Positions 55,030 to 64,000 of a DNA stretch of 64,000 nt are shown here, piece after piece. The stretch comes from Arbacia lixula (Eukaryota; Echinodermata; Echinoidea; Arbacioida; Arbaciidae). The translations under genes and the position numbers were made by a program. Each line of letters opens with the position of its first letter. Positions within the stretch are counted from its first letter, which is position 1. Location of the stretch: assembly GCA_963669155.1 (NCBI GenBank), contig CAVLGW020000018.1, forward strand, positions 62,001 through 126,000, written 5' to 3'. Below the pieces are notes generated by a model, which saw only the letters and a program-made list of their open reading frames with translations, was not told the DNA's origin and ran no database searches.

Positions 55030-55565
55030 GGTTATCATATCATTAGACTCAAAGTTTACGTTCCCTAAATGATACCACCAAACTTGTTATTCCGAGAACA
55101 AACCTCTCCATAGCAGAAAAACGTTTTAGTATAGCTGGATATAGAGTTTGGAATACACTTCCCTCTTCCATCCGAACAACACCGACCATATCATCTTTCA
55201 AACGACAACTCAAGTCATATCTTTTTCCAAATATCTAGTTTTATATTTTCATTTATTTAATGTGTATTTGTTTTGATGATTTTTGCTATCACTATTTGGT
55301 TTGACTTGGCTAACCCATCTGGGGCCTGGTGGCCTCAAGTGCTATACTAGAGCTTCTGTGAATAATGTGCTGACCGGGCTTGTCCCTTAAATTGTTGGTG
55401 AACGAAGCAGCAAGCAAGAGGCCACCAGGCCTCATCTGGCACAGTTGAGAACTCCAATAGTTGATGCAATTTAATGTATATATTTATATTTTATATCTGA
55501 TTGTAAGCGCTGTGATACTTTTTGTGTATAGCGCAGATAAATAACCATTATTATTATTATTATTA
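55030..55565 (+). mobile_element. CR1/L2-like LINE 3' end with (ATT)n tail
   Basis: The end of a polymerase frame (TKLVIPRTNLSIAEKRFSIA, GYRVWNTLPSSIRTT, SFKRQLKSYLF then stop) is followed by a 3' UTR ending TGTATAGCGCAGATAAATAA and (ATT)n, the classic L2/CR1 3' terminus. Confidence 0.85.
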
Positions 55566-56330
55566 AAGTTAGATGTCAATAGAAAGGCCATGTTTCAAAT
55601 CCTTGATAACTATGGCATACCTTCTCAGATAATACAAGCTATTTTCATTATGTATAATCACTCAACAAGCTTTGTACAAAGCATGGACGGCCCAACGAAG
55701 GAATTTAAGAGAACATCAGGGATACTGCAAGGAGATACGCTTGCACCCTACCTCTTTGTCATAGTTGTGGATTATATTCTACTTCAGTCTGTAGAGAACA
55801 TGAAATAAAAGGGTCTAGATGTCAAACCAGATAGAACTAGCATCGACAAAGACAAGTATTTGGCAAATCTTGACTACGCAAATGACATTACCTTAATAGC
55901 AAAACATATTCGTAATGCGCAAGACTTGCTTTCATCTGTAGAGAATACTTCAGCAAAGTTTGGTCTGTTTCTTAACCCAAAGAAAACCGAGTACATGACA
56001 CTAAACGAAGAGGCTGATCATCCTCCAATCATCTCCAGAAGAGGCTCGCAAATGAAGGTAGTAAACGATTTTTAATATTTAGGATCGTTCGTTGTAGACT
56101 CGAAGAAAGACTTCATGTCACGCAAAGGTCAAGCATGGAATGCATGAAATAAACGACACCACATTTGGCACTCTCAAATATCAAGGTCTACAAAAATGAA
56201 CTTCTTTAGGGCCTGCGTCGAGAGCATCCTTCTTTATGGTTTAGAGACATGGACCATGAAGAAGGCACTATAGGACCGCCTCGATGGGACATATACTCGG
56301 TTACTCATGAGGATCATGACCCCAGATATG
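55566..56330 (+). pseudogene. LINE reverse-transcriptase fragment of another family
   Basis: DVNRKAMFQILDNYGIPSQI, then GILQGDTLAPYLFVIVVDYI, a stop, LANLDYANDITLIAKH (catalytic Y-A-D-D changed to Y-A-N-D), FLNPKKTEYM, YLGSFVVDSKKDFMSRK and VESILLYGLETWTM. Several stops and frameshifts are present. It joins directly to the (ATT)n tail of the preceding LINE, so one inserted next to the other's tail. Confidence 0.85.
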
Positions 56331-56747
56331 GTAATTGATTTGAAGCAAATCGACTTAACGTCCGTGTAAACTTTGGCAGCCATTTTCCAAAATTGTCACC
56401 AAAGAGCAATAAGGACATGGGAGAAACATTTTTTGATAATGAATTAAATATGTTAAATATTTATATGTCCCTATCTTACCTCACAATACTCCTGAATGGT
56501 CTGGCTATTCACTGTGCGTCTGGAAACATAGTATGTGTTATCCTTGGTAGCCATATCAGAACTGTGGAATTAGAGAGAATGTTGCATGATTATACGGTCA
56601 TATGTATGATTCGATAATCCCAATATATCTATAGCCAGTGATAATATAAATAGTGAGTTCCATCTATACTTAGATTAGTCTACTCTACAATCAGTACGAA
56701 ATATATCCTTGGATGCCTGCTGGCTAAGCTAAGTACATACACTCTAT
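56331..56747. other. AT-rich spacer
   Basis: Nothing recognised. Confidence 0.35.
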
Positions 56748-57740
56748 TATAGAATGGGTGTCAGAATCTCTGCAATCTGATTGGTTAATTACCCGTAATT
56801 ATCGTGTAATTTTTTTTTTTACCGGCAGCACGCGATATCAACACGATATCAACACGATATCGCGATACCGAGAATTAACATGATCGATACCAATGTTGCT
56901 TACGCTAATGGCGGCACCCACGAATCTCGAGAAACTCCGATAGATGAAGAATTGAAACAAATTTTGGACGATTCAGACGCTTTCAGTAAGTACAAATTCA
57001 ACGCAAAGCATCGAAAACTCATTGTCTACATTTAAACGCTTTGCAGACGTGAAACACGTAAATTTGGAAGATATTTTGAACGGAGAAGTGGAAAAACTCA
57101 TGACTGAATTCTACGCTGTCGCACCACTGTGTGAGACGGTGCTGCGGTGATATGCCCACTAACGTGCATTGCGAATACGCTCATTTGGGCACTCAATGCC
57201 ACCCTGGACATTCGCAGTAAATCTGTCTTTCCTGATATGACTACGTCGTTTAAATGATTGTTATCAAATTAAAGCGTGATGAACTTGATAGTTCTTTACA
57301 TGCAGACTCTATTTCTCCAAATGATATGGTGTATGGAGAAAATCATCTCAATTTTTAGCTGTGTTATTTGGACACTTGTCTACGTGAAAAATCAATAATT
57401 TTTAGTCTTGGCAGATTTTCCAATCATTCATGAAGATGGATCTCTGCAATCTGGTTGGTCAATAACCATGCATCCGGTAATTACCGGACGCATGATTTTC
57501 CCATGCATCTGGTAAATGATACTGACAGAGATTTTTCCCTTTTTATTAGATTTTGGGTCCCATTCTATAAAACATATGATGCACAGGTTTATTTCGTGGG
57601 TCAGTAGGATTGTGTACACGCGGTATCTCTGAATTTTGCCCGAAACCCATTCGGCTTCGCCTCGTGGGTTCAGGCAATTCAGAGGTACCTTGTGAACACA
57701 ATTCCTACTGACCCACTCAAACCTGTGCATCATTTGTATA
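56748..57740 (+). mobile_element. 1-kb non-autonomous element (TATAGAATGGG end), copy 2
   Basis: Plus-strand copy of the element at 22053-23101, with the same borders (TATAGAATGGG...CATTTGTATA), the foldback at 57578-57732 and one 28-bp palindrome-type unit at 57467-57494. The flanks are unrelated to those of copy 1. Confidence 0.88.
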
Positions 57741-58559
57741 TTAACAGCAAAGACCTAGCGCCGCGAAGCAGCGCAAGACGGATTGCTCGCGCGTATTTAA
57801 ACACAAAAAAAGTGTAGTACGCCAAGGGGCGAAACCGCAGCCCGTTAAGGATGATGAGCCGCGCGCTGGCCGCATGGCTACCTGGACTGCGCGTATAATG
57901 AGAGTGTGTTAGCAGCTTCTTGGAATTATGTAGGGGCTCCCCCGGGGCTTTCCCCCCGCCCCTTTTTGTGTGTTTTTTAGGGGTGTATGGGGGAATGGGG
58001 GAAATTGGAAATAAGCAGATCATCATTTTATACAGGAGAAGTATGTCTGATACATTCCCTGCGTTAATACATACTGTACTTATATTTTCAGGTCAATCAT
58101 GCCTATATAAGCAAAATGTTAACTTCAACAAAGGGATGGAGAAAGAGGCGTAGGCCTAATCTGTTTAAGTGTTGATGTTTGTTTGTTTTTGCCGTGCATT
58201 CCTACTATGGCATTGGAATTTCACGTTGTATCCGCACGTAATCGTAGATGTACTCTATATTTTGATCTATTGTTATGTGATATTTATAAGTCCTTTTATC
58301 ACTACCCCGCCTAAATAATGTTTCCACGCTAATGACCACTTTCCAGGAGCCAAATTACCCTCAAGGTTATAGCTAACCCTCTGGTTTATGGGGCTAGTCT
58401 GTGAATAACATTTCGGATGACGTAGGTAAGGTCCAGTTTCTGTGAGATCACTATGCATCCAAGAAACTGACCTTCTGTATGAGTTTCACTATACTTGTTT
58501 ACTTCAAACTTGAGACAGAAAGAGTATATACTTAGAGAGCTCAGAGAGTTTGAAGTAGT
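57741..58559. other. Spacer, nothing recognised
   Basis: A GC-richer segment near 57745-57970 (AGCGCCGCGAAGCAGCGCAA, CCCCCGGGGC) has no coding or RNA signature I can name. Confidence 0.35.
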
Positions 58560-58745
58560 TACTTCCAGAATTATTTCGGCAGCAGTTACATTTGCAGAAT
58601 TGTTTCCTGAGTTATATCAGCAGAGTTATTTCAGCAATGATTTCAGCAGAGTTAATTTCAGAGTTATATCAGCAGAGTTATTTCCACAGTGATTTCAGCA
58701 GAGTTATTTCCACAGTGATTTTAGCAGAGTTATTTCAAGAGATTC
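58560..58745 (+). repeat. Minisatellite (AGCAGAGTTATTTCCACAGT-type)
   Basis: Units of roughly 15-31 bp built from CAGCAGAGTTATWTC and CACAGTGATTTCAG repeat about eight times. Confidence 0.88.
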
Positions 58746-61436
58746 ATCAGATGTATTCATCACAGAGTTACCCATCGGAGTTGTTTGAGTATTAAATGTA
58801 CTAGAACGTAATATACCTCGAGTCCACGAGTCCTCCTTCAAGTACAACTCAGAATTAAGTAAACAATATAATTTTAGATATTATCATAGTTGATCCCGCA
58901 ACTCCAACCAGTACACAACACCATTTTTCCTTTTCCAATTTGGGCAAATAATCAATACCTGACCTGATAGCTGTCATTCGAAATGGCAATACAGACATGT
59001 TATATGCCATTATGGTCTACTTCGGCTTGGGGCCTCAATTTGTTGGATTCATGAAATGTAAAGATTTATAAAACGGCATAAGGAATAGGTCCTATATAGT
59101 ATCTATCTTAAAATGAATGAAGATTTCCACTGTTAAGAGATTTGAATTTTGAGGCAGACTGAATTCCGATTGAACACGTTTTTTCACTCCTTTTGGAGTC
59201 AGTCAAGATCCTTGATTCCCGAGGTCACTCCAAAATGAATGAAAACCATAAGTCCAAAAACCCTCTAAATGTACTCCCTTTTTAAAGTTTTATATTGATT
59301 GGCTATTTTCAGTGAGTTTCATTTTTTAGAGAATAAAGAAATTAGTGAATCCAGGAATATTTCTAAAAAGGTATGCTACCATGTATAAACTGACCCCCCC
59401 CCCCCCCCCACACACACACACACACACACCTCATTCTCACACATCCAAGCACATACTTATTTACACCTGCGATCTTGATTTTTTTTTTTTTAGATTTAAG
59501 TGTCATCGTTATTTTGATATGTTGAAAGATATATGCCCAATTAAAAAAAAATACTCCCATGTCTCCCCTCTACACCAACAGTCATCTTTACACTTGGCAA
59601 TAAACATTTATAGCATCACTCACGACATTAAGACACGCATTAACAAAAACATTAAAGTACATGTTCTCATCAAACTCAGAGCAGTTTTAATGTTATCTGT
59701 GTATTCATGTTTCACGTTCGAGCATAAGTATAAGAGAACAAGTAATTTTCCACAGTAAGTCAAATCGTTTGCTTTTCTATGTCAGTGAAACCTCGTTGTT
59801 GCACGTTCCTGGCCAGAACAGCTACATATTACTTGTGACTACATACGCTACTTTTACTTCCAGAAGACTGGAGCCTGAAGAATAAGTCAACAAAACAAAT
59901 CACGTTTGTGATAACAAGACTCGTTAACACATTTTAAATTAAACCATTGATAAACGTATCCACCAAACAACATGCTCAAGGCTTTCCAATATAACCCCAC
60001 CTCAACTATGCTCATAGAAATAATGCTCACAGCATACAAGGAATATCCTTACTATCAATAAAAATCTAATCTCGTCCAGGGACTTTGCTATTGAAGAACA
60101 ACAAACTTATATATATTTGTACATGTGTACAATGTGTGTATGTATAAGGAAATATATATTTGTCTGGTGTGCAAGATATTTGGTGAACCCTTACATAGTA
60201 TTGCGTAGAAATGACGACTAAGCCATGATGACTTTCGCGTTGAAATTTGCTTGCATCCGGGAACTTGCATCCTCAAATAGCGCCATGCAGCTTTTTCGTA
60301 GAGTAATCGATCTTGCTTTAAGATATTTGATGAACTATCGTTTCGGATAGATCACTTAGGTACAATAATAACGGACGAGTATTGATCTAGTGGACGTGCA
60401 AAGCAAAAAGACAACGGAACGTGGGACATTGATATTAAAGATGTTCCGTAAGATGTATTAATTAATTGCATTCTTCTTTAATTACAGAAACATATCAGAT
60501 CCACAGCAGTATCGATATTCACTTCTAGTACCAAAACAAGGAAGCATTAGTTTTGTAATACCCGGAGGTCCCCTTAAATTCTTGTGAACACCAACTTGAG
60601 TGGCCACTTCGGTTCTCTTTGATTTTTTTTTTTTGTCAAGACAGTAGTAACCTTATAACTAAATCATTTCACAGACGTCATGTCAAAGGACACAGGTAAC
60701 AATTTTGTGGTGGATGCAAGGGGGATAATATTTTCTCAGCCACCCCTCTATATCTCTGAGCAATATGTCATTTCCATGTTTATTATATGTTTATTATATT
60801 CCTTATTTTCTTTTTGAAAGTTCTGCCCCCCCCCCTAACTATTCCCCCTCCCCCATCACCGAAACTGCATATCAATATCGAACTTACCATCTTTGGCTGA
60901 ATTGACTTAAAGTACGAGAAGTATGCTCCAAAAAACTAAAATAACATACCAGTTTGATGACCAGGGTATGTAAAGTACTTGACGAGTATTCCGATCAAAA
61001 GATCAGCAGGTGTATTGGACGTCCCGGCTATGCGGAGCATCAATGATCAATAAACGCGCTGTGTAAAGATATAATCACGCAATGCCCAACGCATACAGTC
61101 CCATTAGTACAGAAGTTAGTACATAAGCACCGAAGCCTTCCAATGACAGGTAATTGGCTCGCCTTATACCAATCGCGGCCACGGACGCGATTTGTTTTTA
61201 CCGTACCATTAACGTGTCAGATCGGTTTATTTTATTCCCCAGAGCGACTTGAGTAACAGCCATTACATCCGGTGTTATGTAGTACGCATGCGCGTGGACT
61301 TTGTGTGCAAGCACAGTGGCATAATAGTCTCTCAACACAGACTCTAACTTGACAATTTTCTAGATATTGTCTGTAATTGGATAAAGCTTTGTTAAATTTT
61401 CCACTGACTGTATAAAGGGCTCTTTCATATTTTACT
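58746..61436. other. AT-rich sequence with a poly-C/(CA)n tract
   Basis: At 59394-59430 a C run passes into (CA)n. No gene or known repeat was recognised elsewhere; short frames at 59345-59758 and 60088-60276 were not accepted. Confidence 0.4.
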
Positions 61437-61640
61437 TTGTCTCCCCAGATAGAAAAATATATGGGGCCCATATGGGCTAGATATGGGTTGATCTGGGCCT
61501 GGATATGGGCCCCACATAGGCTGTCCATATGGGGAGCATCTGGGCCCATGTGGGCCCTATTTGGTCCATCTGGGACCGATCTATATTTTGCACCGTACAC
61601 CGGGTCTGGGGCCCATATGGGCCAAGAGGGCCAAAAAAAT
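61437..61640 (+). repeat. GGGCCCATATGGG repeat array, left block
   Basis: Variants of GGGGCCCATATGGGC and ATCTGGGCC recur every 15-25 bp. Frames through it encode spurious Pro/Met/Gly-rich peptides on both strands. Confidence 0.88.
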
Positions 61641-61964
61641 TGGAAGGATGATATATCACAAGACTAATCATCCTTGGCTAGGCTACATACGAACACATAA
61701 TCATTATCCTATCCTCACTGTACAATTAGTACAATTAGTTTGTACGATTAATTAGTACATTTAAAGATGAACAATTTTTTGGTGATTATTGTTGTCTGGA
61801 CTCAAATAGGTGGCATTTTATTTCTAATGAAACGTTATTAGAATGTATGCTTAAACATTCCAACCATCTAGTTATATGGCTGTTATCTATTCAAAAGTAC
61901 AAAAATATTACACAAGTCAACAGGGCTAATGCATGCATGAATATTCATGAGCATCTTAGTTATC
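61641..61964. other. Spacer between two CCCATATGGG blocks
   Basis: AT-rich, with short repeats of ACAATTAGT near 61720. No gene. Confidence 0.4.
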
Positions 61965-62195
61965 ATGTGGGTTCAAGGTGGAAAAACCCATATGGGCTCC
62001 ATATATGGCTCAGTCGACGCAGAAGTAAGACCACATTCCCCATATACAAACCACATGGGGCCCAAAAGGTTTTATTATCTGGGTTCTAGGTGGGACAAAC
62101 CATAGGGACCTATGGGACCCATATAGGTTAAACATGGTACACATGGGCCCCAGTAGACCCATATGATGCCCATATGGCCCCAGATACTTTGTTAT
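61965..62195 (+). repeat. GGGCCCATATGGG repeat array, right block
   Basis: CCCATATGGGCTCC, CACATGGGGCCC, GGACCTATGGGACCCATATA and CCCATATGGCCCCAGATA recur. A further isolated unit lies at 62508-62522. Confidence 0.85.
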
Positions 62196-62198
62196 CTG

Positions 62199-62246
62199 AA
62201 TTTGAATTTTGAATTTGAATTTGAATTTGAATTGAATTTGAATTTA
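62199..62246 (-). repeat. (TTTGAA)n tract, possible LINE tail
   Basis: GAATTTGAATTTGAATT on the plus strand; on the minus strand it follows AATAAATTCAAATTC, the arrangement of LINE 3' tails at 50.57 and 25.85 kb. Confidence 0.6.
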
Positions 62247-62639
62247 TTAACAACTTCAACATCATCAATAGCAATACAAAAAAATTGTATGTACTTGACT
62301 GAATTAACAAAGAAAGAACGAAATAAATTATCAAACAAAACTGGCATGAATCTAACAATGGATGTAGAAATAAAGCATATTACTTATGATGCAGCATTGT
62401 ACACAATTTTATACATAAGTGAATGTTGTTAATGGGAATCAGAAGTTAGCACAAGTGCTAGTCGAGCCTGATTCCTTTAATTCATTAGTACTGCGGTAAC
62501 AAAAAATATATGGGGCCCATACATGCAAATATCTACATTTTCAAAAAGGAAGGTTAAAAAAATTACACTTTCAGATATGATATATTAATCTCAAGTTTAT
62601 GTTGAATGAATTACTTTAATTACTTTTTACAGCACTTTG

Positions 62640-62960
62640 AACCCCCCCCCCCCCCACCACCACCACAAAAAAGGGAATTTCTATGACACACTCCCAAAAA
62701 CTTTTGTTGCTGTTTCAGTTACTTCTATATTTCATACTTATAACATTGCAACCCCTTTCATCACAACTAACCATACACATCTTCCTCACCACATATGGTC
62801 CCTCATATCACCACATCACTATCATCATTACTCTCATATACTACTACCACCACCACCATTTCATAACCATAATCATATCAACCATCATTACTTTCATCAA
62901 AATGATCATATCATCACCATCATAATTTCATATCATCTCTTAAGCTACCAATAATCTTAT
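62640..62960. repeat. Poly-C run and CAT/CAC-rich simple sequence
   Basis: A 15-bp C run at 62642 is followed by ACC, CAT and ATC triplet-rich sequence. His-rich frames here are artefacts. Confidence 0.85.
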
Positions 62961-64000
62961 CATCACCACCAAAATTACTTGTCGTCATATCACAACCGCT
63001 AACGTCATTATTTTCATCTTTTACAGCATCATCATCAGTATTTTCAATCTCCAAAAAATGTTGCGTATTTGCAACCCTTTCAATGTCAATTTAGAGTATA
63101 TCAATGCGAAATTATATAAAGAGAAATAATTAATCAGTAGCTTTGGAGTTCTATTTCTTTTCAATTTTAACAACAAATTTCAAATATCACCAAAAGCAAG
63201 GAATCACAATATGTTGCAACCGGTTCCAAATGTTGTCTTCAATATTCTTCTCTGACCATTTATGTTCTTGACTTGAACTTGTACGCATATTTATTAATTT
63301 GAAAGAAGCGTAAGTTCATAATACATAAGAAATAATTTTCTAGTGAGCAAGCAAGTAAGTTTAAAACCATTACACTTCAAGAGTAATATTGTTTTTGTTT
63401 AAGCGGTGGTTAAATTCTTCAATTTATGTTAAGTGTTTGTAACATTTATATGGAATATGTAAAGCTAATATTATTCACAATATAATGCACAATAATTATT
63501 TGCATGTACATGTACAAAAATGTACATGTACAAAATTCACTATAAGAGAAAATGTAGAGCTTTCACATACTAACAAGTTAATGGTAAATATACTTTACAA
63601 GGCAAAGCAAAGATACTTTATTTAACAATCGTGCCCATTTTCAATTTATAAAGTGATTTTATTCTTTTGGTAATGATGATTTCCCATCCAGATCATTACT
63701 TAGAATGTAGTACAGTTCATCACGAAGTAAGACAATAAATGGATAGCTAGTAGGCCTTCCTGTAGCTCTTAAACGAAGTCATACTACATTTTGATGAAAG
63801 CAGGTACAAATCTATTTTTCTTTACAAGATAAACAAGTAAAAAAAAAAAAGGACTTCAAATAATGAAACCTCACTAATCTAGCTTGTCCATTCTTCAGGT
63901 GAATTAGGAAAAAACAAATGATAAAATAAACGCAAATATTTAACTTCTACTGTTATACAATTTTCGTCAAGTTAAAATCTATCTGCATTCACAAAAACAT
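62961..64000. other. AT-rich sequence, nothing recognised
   Basis: Includes a short direct repeat (CATGTACAAAA twice near 63510). No gene, RNA or repeat family was identified to the window end. Confidence 0.4.

Noticed and set aside
61232..61671. Pro/Met/Gly-rich frames on both strands
   Set aside because: They arise from the GGGCCCATATGGG repeat, and mirror frames exist on both strands.
62637..62954. His-rich 105-codon frame
   Set aside because: Translation of CAT/CAC simple sequence.
1..64000. CRISPR array or prokaryotic operon
   Set aside because: No regularly spaced identical short repeats with unique spacers and no clustered bacterial-type genes; introns, LINEs and Penelope-like elements show a eukaryotic genome.

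Overview
The window looks like a gene-poor, AT-rich stretch of a metazoan nuclear genome, most likely a marine invertebrate and possibly an echinoderm. There are no bacterial-style operons. Recognisable long open frames belong to retroelements (CR1/L2-like LINEs, RTE-like pieces, Penelope-like GIY-YIG elements). Host coding sequence appears only as short exon candidates bounded by good splice sites. The echinoderm guess rests on the LINE repertoire, including an N-terminal 2A-like motif, on abundant Penelope-like elements and on the kinds of short repeats present; it is an inference.

Layout. 0-7.5 kb: tRNA-like SINE head, simple repeats, a 30-bp perfect palindrome, a two-exon host gene candidate on the minus strand (4.33-5.31 kb), and the 5' part of a LINE with a degenerate 2A-like motif (6.2-7.5 kb). 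7.5-18 kb: LTR-element primer-binding site, an inverted repeat pair, a TAGACGAAATGG array, a MITE with poly-C in its long terminal inverted repeats, a repeat carrying evenly spaced RFX-type X-boxes, and an element with five 157-bp units full of AGGTCA half-sites. 19-26 kb: two Penelope-like remnants, one split by a 1.05-kb element, hammerhead-like motifs, and a second AGGTCA-rich element. 26.5-30 kb: at least three LINE fragments. 30.4-34.2 kb: a piggyBac-like TTAA-flanked non-autonomous element and a 1.6-kb foldback element built on a TTCGGAATAACGAACC motif.

34.4-49.4 kb is the most interesting part. On the minus strand two well-formed exons (49.35-48.90 kb) are followed by a scattered family of 21-nt microexon-like modules, some inside a 2.4-kb segmental duplication; an outlying relative lies at 14.2 kb. 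All share a donor, an acceptor and an upstream intronic TTTACATGCATT-like block. On the plus strand a palindromic CpG-rich promoter-like region (37.4-38.0 kb) precedes a possible first exon at 38.06 kb.

50.5-57.7 kb: a nearly full CR1-like LINE with an 811-codon open frame on the minus strand, further LINE fragments, and the second copy of the 1-kb element found at 22 kb. 57.7-64 kb: simple repeats, a minisatellite, CCCATATGGG-rich arrays and apparently unique AT-rich sequence.

Nothing here forms a pathway. The coherent themes are layered transposon insertions and one candidate microexon-rich host gene. All assignments come from reading the sequence; no search or alignment program was run.
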